Source: Corynebacterium uterequi (lineage in GTDB: Bacteria; Actinomycetota; Actinomycetes; Mycobacteriales; Mycobacteriaceae). Taken from it: 64,000 nt of DNA. The stretch spans positions 1,984,001 through 2,048,000 of the forward strand of contig NZ_CP011546.1 of NCBI RefSeq assembly GCF_001021065.1, read 5' to 3'. This document shows, one piece after another, positions 43,701 through 52,410 of the stretch (position 1 is the first letter of the stretch; every line of letters starts with the position of its first letter). Under the pieces are notes generated by a model. It was not told where the DNA came from and ran no database searches. It saw only the letters and a program-made list of their open reading frames with translations. A program made the translations under genes and the position numbers.

Positions 43701-44744
43701 GCGTGGATGCGCTGCCTCGGGGCTCGGGTGGGCCGGGATGTGGAAATCTCCACGGCGGTGATGATCCCGCACCTCACCGACATCCGCGACGGCGCGTTCC
43801 TCGCCGACGACACCACCGTGGGCGGGTATGAACTCGGCGGTGGGTGGATGCGCACCGGGGAGACGAAGATTGGCAAGCGGTCCTTCGTCGGCAATTCTGC
43901 GCTCACCGCGCCGGGGCGGAAACTGGCCAAGCGTTCCCTGGTGGCGGTGCAGTCCTCCACCCCGAAGAAGGCGAAGCCGAACTCCAACTGGTGGGGCTCC
44001 CCGCCGGAGCGGATGCGGCGAGTTGCCGTCGACGCCCCCGGCGAGGCCCAGACCTACCGGCCTACCCTCCGGCTGAAGCTGGCCCGCAGCGCCATCGAGA
44101 CGATGCGGCTTCTCGCGGTGGCGGGCAACGCCCTCGTCGCGGCGGTGGCCTACGTGGGGTTGCAGGTGCTGTACTCCGCCGGCGGGGTGGGCCTGGCCGG
44201 TGTGGGCGGCGGGCTGGTGTTCATGACGGCCGGCGCCGTCGCCGTGGCGCAGGCGATCGTGGCGAAATGGGTGTGCGTCGGCCAGCACCGCCCCGGACAC
44301 CACCCTCTTTTCTCCAGCTACGTGTGGCTCAACGAGGTACAAGACACCTTCGTGGAGATGGTGGCCGCGCCGTGGTTCTTCCAACACGCGATCGGCACCG
44401 GCGAACACAACGTGGCGCTGCGCTGCCTGGGTGCGCGCATCGGCGCCGGGGCGTGGGTGGACACCTACTGGTTACCAGAGGCGGATCTGGTGCGCATCGG
44501 TCCCGGGGCCACCGTCGGCCCCGGCACGGTGGTGCAAACCCACCTCTTCCAGGACCGGGTCATGAGCCTCGACGAGGTCACCGTCGAGGCTGGGGCCACC
44601 CTCGGGGCGCAGTCCTTCGCCCTGCCGGCGTCCGTGATCGGCCAGGCTGCCAGCGTGGGCCCCGGATCGCTCGTCATGCGCGGGGACCGGGTGCCGGCGG
44701 GCACCGCCTGGCAGGGCAACCCGATTGAACCAGTGGTGGGTTAG
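40755..44744 (+). CDS. Pls/PosA-family NRPS-like protein (adenylation, carrier, membrane/hexapeptide domains)
   Basis: A 1329-aa protein. The adenylation domain (about residues 35-535) shows TSGSTGTPKG, FDASCEEMWLAW, NTYGPTEATV, YRTGDHV, GRIDDQVKIGGRRIELGEVE and the A10 lysine in RTSGKVDKDALP. The carrier site serine is in SLGGSSLSAAVLIG (about residue 562). The remaining 700 residues have membrane helices alternating with left-handed beta-helix (hexapeptide) segments such as VRVGRILIGANARVGARST. There is no condensation or thioesterase domain of the usual kind. This is the layout of epsilon-poly-lysine synthetase Pls and PosA relatives, which polymerise an amino acid at the membrane. The glutamates after FDASC could favour a basic amino acid, but substrate and product are unknown. 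Confidence 0.85.
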   Translation: MDSRTPPTPPGLEAGGEAAADSVVTHEVPPQFAAGEDAPDPRTLIDILTATAHRFPGAAAIDDGSVITYAELLDHITEEARRWRAAGVRPGDRVGIRMQSGHKELYLAILTTLAAGAAYVPVDADDPEERAELVFSEASIDALCTDDGLQALRRYPSAEPTPLTEDDQLDGPSPEDDAWIIFTSGSTGTPKGVAVTHRSAAAFVDAEAGLFLRDHPLGPEDRVLAGLSVAFDASCEEMWLAWRHGACLVPAPRSLVRSGMDLGPWLIRRDITVVSTVPTLAGLWPAEALDNIRLLIVGGEACSQELVDRLATSDREMWNTYGPTEATVVASAGRLYPGMEVGIGLPLPGWDLAVVDADGKQVGVGEIGELIIGGVGLARYLDPVKDAEKYAPAPALGWSRAYRTGDHVRLEIEGLYFVGRIDDQVKIGGRRIELGEVEAAVAALDNVYNSAVAVQTTGGNQKVLVGYVSLTDAASGFDHDAAHARLAESMPAALVPRICVLDELPVRTSGKVDKDALPWPLPDVGVAEEAQLSDTEAWLAGLWVATLGVSVDGPDADFFSLGGSSLSAAVLIGAIRSRVPTAAVRDLYDHPRLGALAHRLEDIAAATGARTDRGRRRAQPPRRVARVPGRTRVVQSLLQVVFMSVYAVAPLGWLLMLNNIAGLMGASWAMPAPWWLVTAIIIVAGTPAGQVPLGALGARLITRGISPGEYPRGGRVHLRLWAAERWADVTRSREIAGATWVNNYARLLGVSVGKGVDLHSLPPVTGLLSLGNHAAVEPEVDLRGYWIDGDVVRVGRILIGANARVGARSTLLPGTVIGASAHVEAGSTVTGGTPVKPGARWSGSPAKKVGRSKHRFPEHHPARRPHWVWIYGLTSLLLAAQPLVAAGAGVAAVVGLVGAVDGADTSSSLYAGVLLFAPVGGLVAFAVHALTTFVGVRAMSVGLHPGVAPVRSRRGWQLWTITRLMDDARSALFPLYASLLTPAWMRCLGARVGRDVEISTAVMIPHLTDIRDGAFLADDTTVGGYELGGGWMRTGETKIGKRSFVGNSALTAPGRKLAKRSLVAVQSSTPKKAKPNSNWWGSPPERMRRVAVDAPGEAQTYRPTLRLKLARSAIETMRLLAVAGNALVAAVAYVGLQVLYSAGGVGLAGVGGGLVFMTAGAVAVAQAIVAKWVCVGQHRPGHHPLFSSYVWLNEVQDTFVEMVAAPWFFQHAIGTGEHNVALRCLGARIGAGAWVDTYWLPEADLVRIGPGATVGPGTVVQTHLFQDRVMSLDEVTVEAGATLGAQSFALPASVIGQAASVGPGSLVMRGDRVPAGTAWQGNPIEPVVG

Positions 44745-45640
44745 TCGTCGATCTCGTCGCGCCCGCGCTTGACCAGCAGCGGGTCCGGCTCGCCCACCAC
44801 GTCGTAGTCCTTGTTCGTGTACTCGAACTTGCTGAGGATGTAGCGCATCGCGTTGATGCGGGCGCGCTTCTTGTCATTGGACTTGATGGTGATCCACGGG
44901 GATTCCTCGGTGTCCGTGTAGCGGAACTGCTCCTCCTTGGCGCGGGTGTAGTCATCCCACTTGTCCAACGAGGCCAGGTCCATCGGGGACAGCTTCCACT
45001 GGCGAACCGGGTCTACCTGGCGGATAGCGAAACGGGTGCGCTGTTCGTGCCGGGTGACGGAAAACCAGAACTTCGTCAGGCTGATGCCCGAGCCGAGGAT
45101 CATGTTCTCCAGCATCGGCACCTCCCGGAGGAACTCCGCGTGCTGGGACTCCGTACAAAATCCCATGACGCGTTCCACGCCGGAGCGGTTGTACCAGGAG
45201 CGGTCGAAGAACACGATCTCACCGGCGGACGGGAAGTGGGAAATATAACGCTGGAAGTACCAGGAGGTGGACTCCCGGGGGCTGGGCTTTTCCAGGGCGA
45301 CGGTGCGGGCGCCGCGGGGATTGAGGTGCTCGTTGAAGCGCTTGATGGTGCCGCCCTTGCCGGCGGCGTCCCGGCCTTCGAAGAGGATGATGTGGCGCTG
45401 TCCGGTGTCCTTCGTCCAGTTCTGCCACTTGAGCAGCTCGATCTGGAGCTGGCGCTTAATGTGGTCGTACTCCTTGCGGGTCATCCGCTCGTCGTAGGGG
45501 TACTTCTCCCGCCAGGTCTCTACCGGCTTACCGTTGGGCTGCAGAAGAACCGGGTCATCCTCGTCGGAATCGTCGACGACGAAGCCCTCGGTAGCAGCCA
45601 AGTCGATCATGGGGATATCGTCATCGTGATTGTCAGCCAT
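44741..45640 (-). CDS. ppk2: Polyphosphate kinase 2
   Basis: A 299-aa PPK2-family enzyme that transfers phosphate between polyphosphate and nucleotides; corynebacteria store polyphosphate in volutin. Walker A is FEGRDAAGKGGTIKRF, Walker B is VFFDRSWYNRSGVE, and the lid region contains VDPVRQWKLSPMDLASLDKW. The acidic N-terminal 40 residues (DDSDEDDPVLL) are variable. The start at 45640 is 7 nt after a TAGAAT box, so the message is probably leaderless. The 3' end overlaps the convergent NRPS-like gene by 4 bp. Confidence 0.93.
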   Translation of the reverse strand: MADNHDDDIPMIDLAATEGFVVDDSDEDDPVLLQPNGKPVETWREKYPYDERMTRKEYDHIKRQLQIELLKWQNWTKDTGQRHIILFEGRDAAGKGGTIKRFNEHLNPRGARTVALEKPSPRESTSWYFQRYISHFPSAGEIVFFDRSWYNRSGVERVMGFCTESQHAEFLREVPMLENMILGSGISLTKFWFSVTRHEQRTRFAIRQVDPVRQWKLSPMDLASLDKWDDYTRAKEEQFRYTDTEESPWITIKSNDKKRARINAMRYILSKFEYTNKDYDVVGEPDPLLVKRGRDEIDD

Positions 45641-45647
45641 AGCTAGC

Positions 45648-45653
45648 ATTCTA
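45648..45653 (-). promoter_or_regulatory. -10 box of ppk2 (leaderless)
   Basis: TAGAAT on the minus strand, 7 nt before the ATG at 45640, with no ribosome site between. It lies in the 94-bp divergent gap between ppk2 and the glycosyltransferase gene. Confidence 0.5.
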
Positions 45654-45734
45654 CCCGCGTAGCAGTGACCTGTCCGGGTCAACTTTTCGCCCAAATCTTG
45701 CCCCTCGCCCAGGCCGTGGGCCAGGGTGGACATC

Positions 45735-48011
45735 ATGAACACTTACGCTCCACTCACCCCGGCCGACGCGACTACCCTATGGCTGCACTGGGGACGCACG
45801 GGGGCAGGCCCGCTGTTCCTGCTCCGCCTTGCCGCAGCCGATCCCGGCCCCCACGCCGTGTCCTTCAACATCGACGCCGAAATCGCCGACGAGCTGCGTG
45901 CTTTGACCTGCCCGCAGTTCCCGGTGCGCACCTACCGGAATAAAACTGAGGTCATCACCGGCCTGCCGGGCCTGGTTCGCACCTCGTTGAAGCTGCGCCG
46001 TTTCATTCGCCGGCACGGTATCCGCCGGGTGGTGAGCACGATGCACTCGGTCTACGAGTCCATCGCCTTGCCACTGGCTCTTCCCCGAAGCGTCGAGTTC
46101 GTCGACTATGTCCACGACGCCTCCGCCCACCCAGGCGAGTTCAGTCTGCCGTGGCAGGCGGGCATGTGGCTCACCCGGGCCCGAGCCCAGCGCACCGTTA
46201 CGTTCTCGCAGGCCACCGCGAGCGCGCTCATGACCGCCACGGCCAAGCCCATTACCGTGACTGCACACCCGCCGTTCGACGCCACCCCGGCGCGTCATGC
46301 CCCGCGCCGGCTCCCGGAGGCCCCCGAGGTCCCGGTGATCGGCATTTTCGGGCGTCTCCAACCCTACAAGGGCATAGACCTGGCGTTGGCGGCGATGGAG
46401 ATCCTCGCTCAGCGTGGGGTCCCGGCGCGGCTGCGCATCGTCGGCGACGGCCCGTCGGCCGCAGCCCGCGACGGCGTCCGCGCCCGCTACGCCGAGTGGG
46501 ACGTGCGCTGGATTCCTGAGGAGGAGGTATCGAGCGTCGTCGACGGCTTTGACGTGCTGTTGCTGTCCTACACCGAGGGCAGCCAGTCCGGGCCGGCGAT
46601 GCTCGCCATGGCCCACGCGCTGCCCACGGTGGCCACCGCCGTCGGCGCGTTGCCCGAACAGGTTCGCGGCTACGGCGTCGTCGCCGCCGCTATTACCCCG
46701 CAGGCCGTGGCCGACGCCATCGAGGAGATCCTCAACCCGGCGCGCTATCACGAGCTTTCCCAGGGTGCTATTGAGGCCTTCGCCCGGGCCACGAGCTGGC
46801 AGGAGGTCACCGAGGTGACTCGCCGCGACGACGCCGCCACCGCCCGGCGCCGCCCGGCGCGCCTGGTGGATCGGGTGAAGCATGCCGGCCAGGACGTCTT
46901 CTCCAGGGTGAACGAGGCGGTGCCGCTGCGAACCACGGCCGCGCCGGACGATTCGGTGCTCGTTGTTTCCCCGGCAGCGCACGGCTCCCTCGGCGACGAA
47001 GGGATGATCCTCGGCCTCTCCTCGGTACTCGGCTCCCGAGCGACCGTCGCCGTGCCGGGGGACCCCCACGCCGTCGCCGGGCGCGTCGCCGGCTTCGGCA
47101 CCCGGGCGATCAACCTGCTCGATTATGTCGCGCCCAAGACCTTTACCCCGCTGCGGCCGCTGCCCATCGACGGCCGCCCGGTGGTTGTCATCGGCGCGGA
47201 TACCATCGCCGGCGACTACGAACTGACCTACCTCTCCACCCGGGTGGCCATGCTCAACCACTCCACTGCCCAGGGCCAACCCGCCTACCTGGTGAACTTC
47301 TCCCTGCCGCGCCGGGTCGATCCCCGCGCCGCACAACTGCTGCGCAGCCTTCATCCTGACGTTGTGCTCTACGCCCGGGACGCGAACAGTCAGCGCCGAG
47401 CCAAGGAGCTACTGGGACGCCCGGTGGGGGTCAGCCCCGATGTCGCCAGCCTCATGCCGGCGCGGCCCGCCGACGCCGACGAGTTCGCCCGCGAGGCCAC
47501 GCAATTCGGCGCGGGGCGCATCCTCATCGTCCCCAACGCCCACGCCGCCCGCGTCAGCGGGATCCCGATGGATCAGCTCACAGGTTTCTACCGGGACATC
47601 GCCGCCACGCTGGCTGATTACGGCCACGCCGCGGCGTTTTTGGTCCACGATTCGCGCCCCGAGGTCGGGGACGCGTCGCTGGTACCGGAGGGCGCGGACG
47701 TGCTCATCGGACACAGCGCCGACGTCGCCAAGGCCGCCCTCGCCGCCTCAGCGGGGGTCATCTCCGGGCGGATGCACGCCTGTGTGGCCGCGCTCAGCTC
47801 CGGGGTACCCACGCTGGGCCTGGGGTATGTGGGCAAGTTCGACGGTCAATTCGCCTGGTACGGCAAGCTCGGCCGCGTCATCGAGCAGACCGCGCAGCTG
47901 CGCGGCAGCGACGTCGCCTCCGCCTTCCTCGACCACGCCGAGCACGCATGCGCCGACGCCCCCGTCGGCGCCCCGGCCGAGATCGAGTGGCTCACGCGGC
48001 TGCAGGGCTAA
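45735..48011 (+). CDS. Fused GT4 glycosyltransferase and polysaccharide pyruvyltransferase
   Basis: A 758-aa two-domain protein. Residues about 1-365 form a GT-B glycosyltransferase of family 4: the donor domain starts VIGIFGRLQPYKGIDLALAA, RLRIVGDG follows, and the E-x7-E-like region reads SYTEGSQSGPAMLAMAHALP. Residues about 395-755 match polysaccharide pyruvyltransferases: AAHGSLGDEGMILGL at the start, VLIGHSADVAKAALAASAGV, and the diagnostic SGRMHACVAALSSGVPTLGL. It would add a sugar and a ketal-linked pyruvate to an exopolysaccharide unit. The two functions are normally on separate genes. The start at 45735 is uncertain by a few codons (GTG at 45726). It faces the exopolysaccharide operon and ends 10 bp from the flippase gene. 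Confidence 0.85.
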   Translation: MNTYAPLTPADATTLWLHWGRTGAGPLFLLRLAAADPGPHAVSFNIDAEIADELRALTCPQFPVRTYRNKTEVITGLPGLVRTSLKLRRFIRRHGIRRVVSTMHSVYESIALPLALPRSVEFVDYVHDASAHPGEFSLPWQAGMWLTRARAQRTVTFSQATASALMTATAKPITVTAHPPFDATPARHAPRRLPEAPEVPVIGIFGRLQPYKGIDLALAAMEILAQRGVPARLRIVGDGPSAAARDGVRARYAEWDVRWIPEEEVSSVVDGFDVLLLSYTEGSQSGPAMLAMAHALPTVATAVGALPEQVRGYGVVAAAITPQAVADAIEEILNPARYHELSQGAIEAFARATSWQEVTEVTRRDDAATARRRPARLVDRVKHAGQDVFSRVNEAVPLRTTAAPDDSVLVVSPAAHGSLGDEGMILGLSSVLGSRATVAVPGDPHAVAGRVAGFGTRAINLLDYVAPKTFTPLRPLPIDGRPVVVIGADTIAGDYELTYLSTRVAMLNHSTAQGQPAYLVNFSLPRRVDPRAAQLLRSLHPDVVLYARDANSQRRAKELLGRPVGVSPDVASLMPARPADADEFAREATQFGAGRILIVPNAHAARVSGIPMDQLTGFYRDIAATLADYGHAAAFLVHDSRPEVGDASLVPEGADVLIGHSADVAKAALAASAGVISGRMHACVAALSSGVPTLGLGYVGKFDGQFAWYGKLGRVIEQTAQLRGSDVASAFLDHAEHACADAPVGAPAEIEWLTRLQG

Positions 48012-48015
48012 GCCG

Positions 48016-48031
48016 GCGCCGCTAGCGGCGC
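48016..48031. repeat. Perfect 16-bp palindrome between convergent genes
   Basis: GCGCCGCTAGCGGCGC is fully self-complementary and covers the flippase stop codon, 4 bp after the stop of the glycosyltransferase fusion. It could act as a short two-way terminator or mRNA 3' hairpin; it has no T-run and no loop bases. Confidence 0.45.
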
Positions 48032-49206
48032 AGCGCCCGAGCCACCAGAAACCCGTAGGCCAGGGAAAACACGGCGGTGTAGACGGCGACGGCGACGACG
48101 AGGCCGTCGCCGTCGAACGCAACCAAAATGACCACGCCCGCCAGGGCCCGAGCCAGCGACCACCCGGTGGCGGAGGCCACCGCCCCCAGCATGAGCAGGT
48201 ATTTGTTGACGATGCTGGTGTAGAAGATCGCCACACAGTACAGCAGCATCGCGGCGACGGCGCTGGGCAGCAGAGGAAGGTCCAAAGAGATGTTGAGCAT
48301 CGCCCAACTACCCAGCACCGCCGCCACCGCTACGCCGAGGGACGCCGCTACCGAGACCACGGTGGCCGTGCGCACTACGCGCGCCGCCTCGTCGGGCTGG
48401 CCATCACGGACCGCGCGGGAGAGATCCATGTCAAAGGCCGGCGCCACGAGCATGGCGAAGGTGGTTTGCACCCCGCCGGCGATGCGTTGCAGCCCCGACC
48501 ATAGCTGTCCCGTCGGGGTCGCCAGTCCCACCTGCCCCACCGCCAAGGCCGGGGTTTGCGAGCCGATGACGTCAATGGTCTGCCCGGCGATAGCGGTGGC
48601 ATTGCGCCTGATGAAACCGACGCTGGCGCTCACCGGGCCGCGCGTCGCCGAAGCGATGATGGAACCGCCCAGCGCCCACGCTCCGACCGCCCACCCCACC
48701 ACGTAGGCCGCGACGCCGGTGGCGGCGAGAGCCACGGTGGCATCGGAGAGTGCCGAAACCATGCTGACCAGGGCGAGGTTGACGACGCCATAGACGAAGC
48801 GCACCATCGAGTAGCTGCGGTAGGCGCCGCGGCGGACAAACTTGGTGTTGACGACCTGGTACATGGTCATGGGGACGGTCATGAGGGTGGCCCACAGCAC
48901 GATCCGGGCCAGCTCGGGCGCCGGCGACCACAGCGCCAGTGACGCCACTAACCCCAGCACCGCTACGGTCACCGAGACGTGGGCGACGGCGGTCTCGGCG
49001 GTGTCCGCCTCGGCGTCGTCGGCCACCGGGTACAGACTGGGGAAGGCGAGGACGCACACCCGGGAGCCGATCGTCGCCGCGGCCGCAACCACCACCACGA
49101 ACGTGATCTGATGGATTCGTCCGAAGGCCATGGGCACGAGCATCGCCAGGAAGTTGGCGCCCTGGCCGCCTACTCCCCACAGGGCGTTGAGCAGCCGTTT
49201 AGACAC
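48022..49206 (-). CDS. Wzx-like polysaccharide flippase
   Basis: A 394-aa polytopic membrane protein with about 10-12 helices, such as ATIGSRVCVLAFPSLYP and SVTVAVLGLVASLALWS. Conserved charged spots (MYQVVNTKFVRRGAYRSYS, QRIAGGVQTTFAMLVAPAFD) resemble MATE/MOP-type oligosaccharide flippases. It would move lipid-linked repeat units across the membrane. The 3' end faces the glycosyltransferase fusion; the 5' end overlaps the phosphatase gene by 8 nt, so it belongs to the minus-strand exopolysaccharide operon. Confidence 0.75.
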   Translation of the reverse strand: MSKRLLNALWGVGGQGANFLAMLVPMAFGRIHQITFVVVVAAAATIGSRVCVLAFPSLYPVADDAEADTAETAVAHVSVTVAVLGLVASLALWSPAPELARIVLWATLMTVPMTMYQVVNTKFVRRGAYRSYSMVRFVYGVVNLALVSMVSALSDATVALAATGVAAYVVGWAVGAWALGGSIIASATRGPVSASVGFIRRNATAIAGQTIDVIGSQTPALAVGQVGLATPTGQLWSGLQRIAGGVQTTFAMLVAPAFDMDLSRAVRDGQPDEAARVVRTATVVSVAASLGVAVAAVLGSWAMLNISLDLPLLPSAVAAMLLYCVAIFYTSIVNKYLLMLGAVASATGWSLARALAGVVILVAFDGDGLVVAVAVYTAVFSLAYGFLVARALRR

Positions 49207-49774
49207 CGTGCCGCCCGCCCGAATCCGGCAGCCCGAGCGCCAGCAGGATACGAGCGAGCGCGTCGGCGATGCGGGCCACCGCGACGTGGAAGTCCTCCGG
49301 GGTGCCGCCGTAGGGGTCGGGGATGCCGCCGGGAAGGTCGTCGACCACGCTCTTGTCCACCGGTTGGGTCCCCGGCAGCTCCAGGGCGTCGAGCGCCCCC
49401 GCGTCGGCCAGGCGCGCCAGGTGCGTGAGGGTGAATGTGGTCCGAAGCTTGACCGGGGCGAGGGCCAGCACCTCGTCGACGTGCTCGCGGGTCATTCCCA
49501 CCACCAGGTCGGCGGCGGTGAGCATGGCGCGGTTGAGGCGCCGGGCCCGGAACGCCGCAATGTCCTCGGCGGCGATCCCCAGCGCGCTAAGCTCTGCGGC
49601 CACCTGCGGGTGGATGCCATGGCCAACGACGCCCCGGGTTCCCGCACTCGTGGCGATCACAGGGGCGTCGATGAGCGTAATCGCCCTGTTGAAAAGCAGC
49701 TCCGCCGCTGGTGAACGGCAGATATTGCCGGTACATACGAAAAGCACGCGGGTGGGCTGGCGACGAAAAGGCAT
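49199..49774 (-). CDS. Low-molecular-weight protein tyrosine phosphatase (Wzb-type)
   Basis: A 191-aa phosphatase. The P-loop CTGNICRSPA near residue 14 fits C-x5-R-S, and the general acid is in IPDPYGGTPEDF. It starts 8 nt after the BY-kinase gene, the usual pairing in which the phosphatase removes phosphate from the kinase tyrosine tail and resets polymer length control. The protein is longer than the usual 145-160 aa because of an extended C-terminal region before the DPYGG motif. Confidence 0.9.
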   Translation of the reverse strand: MPFRRQPTRVLFVCTGNICRSPAAELLFNRAITLIDAPVIATSAGTRGVVGHGIHPQVAAELSALGIAAEDIAAFRARRLNRAMLTAADLVVGMTREHVDEVLALAPVKLRTTFTLTHLARLADAGALDALELPGTQPVDKSVVDDLPGGIPDPYGGTPEDFHVAVARIADALARILLALGLPDSGGRHGV

Positions 49775-49782
49775 GAATGTAA

Positions 49783-52410
49783 CTACTCCTTGCGCTCCGA
49801 GGCATAGGTTCCGTAGTGAGATGCGGACGATTTCTGGGTCGGGACCGCGCTGAGCACCATGCCCAACACGGTGGCACCCACCGCTTCTACGGCGGTGAGG
49901 GCGTTGCGCAGCTCGTCGTCCGTGGTGTCGCCATGGCGGACCACGACGATGGATCCGTCCACCTGGGAGGCGAGCAGGGCGCCGTCGGTGACCGCCAACA
50001 GCGGTGTGCTATCGACGATGACGTGGTCATAGCGCTGCGCCAACTCGTCGAGGAACTCCCTGCAAGCCCTAGAGGCCAACAGTTCCGCCGGGTTCGGCGG
50101 CAGCACCCCGGAGGCGATGACGTCTAAGGAGCGGGCGTGGTAGCGCTGGATGGCGTCGTCGACGCCGCACTCGCCGGAAATGACGGTGGACACGCCAACG
50201 TTTTGTTCGATGGACACCCCCAGCCGCTCGGCCACGGACGGACGACGCAGGTCGGCGTCGACCAGGCAGATGTTCAGGCCCTCCGCGGCCAGGGCCGACG
50301 CGAGGTTCATAGCCAGGGTGCTCTTGCCCTCGCTCTGGGTGGCGGAGGTGATCGAGATGGTCCGGGGTGGATTATCCACGTTGACGAAGCGCAGGCTGGT
50401 GCGGATGGCGCGGAAGGATTCGGCCGCCGCGCCGGAATCCGTCTCATAATCGGGGATCTCGTCCGCGGCCAGGCGCTTCGACACGGGTACGAGGCCCAGC
50501 AGCGGCGCCCCGGTGACCTGCTCCAACCCAGCCCGGTCCTTGATGGTGCGGTCCACCAGCGCGCGCAGCACAACGACGAGCACGCACAGCACCAACCCCG
50601 CCAGCGCGCCCAGGACGATCCACACCAGCGGTTGCGGGGAGGAAGGCTCGCGAGGAAGCTCCGGGGCGGAGATCACGGTGAGCGACACCAGCGGGCGACT
50701 GACCGGCTCTGGCTCCACGGCCTGGCCGGTGATCGGGTCGTAGGTCAGCGGGGCGTCGGTGTCTTCCACGAGGGTGAAGTCCAGGGCCTCCACCATGTCC
50801 ACCAGCTCCTCGTTGACCGCTTCGGCGATGCCGCGGGCGCGCTCCGGGTCGGTGTCCGTCGCCTGGATGCTCAGCAGCACGGTCTCCGGCAGCGGCTTGG
50901 CCTCCACCTGTCGTTGGATGTCCTGCGCCGTGAGGCCGAGGAATCGCTCGGCCACCTGCTTGGTGAGATCGTCACTCGTGACGAATCCGGCGTAGGTCGA
51001 CAGGCGGGTCTGCAAGAACATTGCCTGCTGGTACAGCTGTCCGCTTTCAATCTCCTGATCGAAGCTGACGAAGACCTCCGAGCTCGCCGTGTACTTCTTC
51101 GGAGCGAAGCTGGCAGCACCCCAGGCCAGAGCACCCCCGAGGAGGGTACAGACGACGATCACCCACACCGACTTGCCGACGGCCTTCAGCAGTCGTGGCA
51201 ACAAGCCGGCGTCGGGCGCGACGCGCACCCCGCCGGGGTGGCCGCCGACGCCGCGCGGGGCCCCGCCGGGGTTGGCGGCGGGATCCGGGTGATAGGAAGA
51301 GGCCAACGGCGCGGACATGGACAAACCTGCTTTCGCAATTGTTCGGTGAGGATGAGGAGATCGAAGGTGGCGGCGATGCGCGTAGGAATCGGCGACCACC
51401 AGGGACATCAACGGCAGCATGGGCGTGAGGTGGCGCAGCGCAGAGCCGAAGTCCGGTTCAAACATCGCCTGGATGGCGATGAAGGCAAAGATCAAAGCCG
51501 TAGCCCGGGCGACGAAGGGCGGCATCGTGCGGCCGTCGTAGGCACTCATCGCCCACGCCATGCTTCCCCAGAGAGTGAGGATGAGTGCCGCGGCCGCCAG
51601 GTGGTACACGGTGCCGAGTCCGGCCAGAGGCAGCGGGACGAGGAGGAACGCCCCGACGAGCAGATTGTTCACCGTCCCACCTACCGGCTCCGGGAACTCC
51701 ACGTAGCGAGGAATAAGGGTGCGGGCGTTGGCGGAGAACTCTCGGTAGAGGTTCACGGAGGTGCGGTTAGCGTCCGGCGCGGTGCCCATGACGACGTACC
51801 AGGCCAGGCTCGCGCCGAGGATACACAGCGGGATGGCCACGAGCACCGCCGGGATTGGCCGGGTCCTTGTCAGCACGAGGCGGACGACGACGTAGGCGCC
51901 GGCCACCAGCAGCCAGTAAGGCCGCACCAGTGCCCCGAACAAGGCCATGGCGGAGATAAGGAGGACCTCGAAGAAGCCACCCTTCGGGGCTGCCAGCACC
52001 ACGAGGACAATGACAACGACGAGGACTTCCTTGGTGTGGGTGCCGAGGAACACCGCCCCCAACGCGGCGGCAACGCCGAGCATGATCGGGGTGACGAGCG
52101 ACGCGCCGGCGGAGCGGGCCCTCACGTAGGCCAATGCCAGGGTAAGGCAGTACAGGGAGTAGTTGACCATCCCCGCCAGCTGGCTGTTGGAGCCGATGCC
52201 GAGGGCGCTGTAAAAGCGCGCAATGTCTGCGTAGGAGCCGAATTCACGGAGGGTGAGCAGATAGGGATGGTCGATGAGCTCGGCGATGGTGAGGGCGTCG
52301 AGGTCGAAGCGCAGCGGGAAGATGAACCCACGTCCAAGAATGACGGCGTAGCCACCGAGCACGGCGACTACCCCGAGGACGAGGAAGGCGCGGGATCTAT
52401 CGTGGGTCAT
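49783..52410 (-). CDS. Fusion of a polymerase-like membrane domain with a Wzc-type BY-kinase
   Basis: One uninterrupted 875-aa reading frame. Residues 1-350 form a polytopic domain with about 9-10 helices and no kinase motif, fitting an exopolysaccharide polymerase (Wzy-like). From about residue 365 a complete chain-length/BY-kinase module follows: helix VWVIVVCTLLGGALAWGAAS, a Wzz-type outer domain, helix WIVLGALAGLVLCVLVVVLR, Walker A SATQSEGKSTLAMNLA, Walker A' ICLVDADLRRP, Walker B HVIVDSTPLL, and a short tail with two tyrosines (SHYGTYASERKE). An internal ATG at 51318 could start a separate 511-aa kinase but has only a weak GCAGG upstream. Either a true fusion or two genes merged by loss of a stop. 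Confidence 0.82.
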   Translation of the reverse strand: MTHDRSRAFLVLGVVAVLGGYAVILGRGFIFPLRFDLDALTIAELIDHPYLLTLREFGSYADIARFYSALGIGSNSQLAGMVNYSLYCLTLALAYVRARSAGASLVTPIMLGVAAALGAVFLGTHTKEVLVVVIVLVVLAAPKGGFFEVLLISAMALFGALVRPYWLLVAGAYVVVRLVLTRTRPIPAVLVAIPLCILGASLAWYVVMGTAPDANRTSVNLYREFSANARTLIPRYVEFPEPVGGTVNNLLVGAFLLVPLPLAGLGTVYHLAAAALILTLWGSMAWAMSAYDGRTMPPFVARATALIFAFIAIQAMFEPDFGSALRHLTPMLPLMSLVVADSYAHRRHLRSPHPHRTIAKAGLSMSAPLASSYHPDPAANPGGAPRGVGGHPGGVRVAPDAGLLPRLLKAVGKSVWVIVVCTLLGGALAWGAASFAPKKYTASSEVFVSFDQEIESGQLYQQAMFLQTRLSTYAGFVTSDDLTKQVAERFLGLTAQDIQRQVEAKPLPETVLLSIQATDTDPERARGIAEAVNEELVDMVEALDFTLVEDTDAPLTYDPITGQAVEPEPVSRPLVSLTVISAPELPREPSSPQPLVWIVLGALAGLVLCVLVVVLRALVDRTIKDRAGLEQVTGAPLLGLVPVSKRLAADEIPDYETDSGAAAESFRAIRTSLRFVNVDNPPRTISITSATQSEGKSTLAMNLASALAAEGLNICLVDADLRRPSVAERLGVSIEQNVGVSTVISGECGVDDAIQRYHARSLDVIASGVLPPNPAELLASRACREFLDELAQRYDHVIVDSTPLLAVTDGALLASQVDGSIVVVRHGDTTDDELRNALTAVEAVGATVLGMVLSAVPTQKSSASHYGTYASERKE

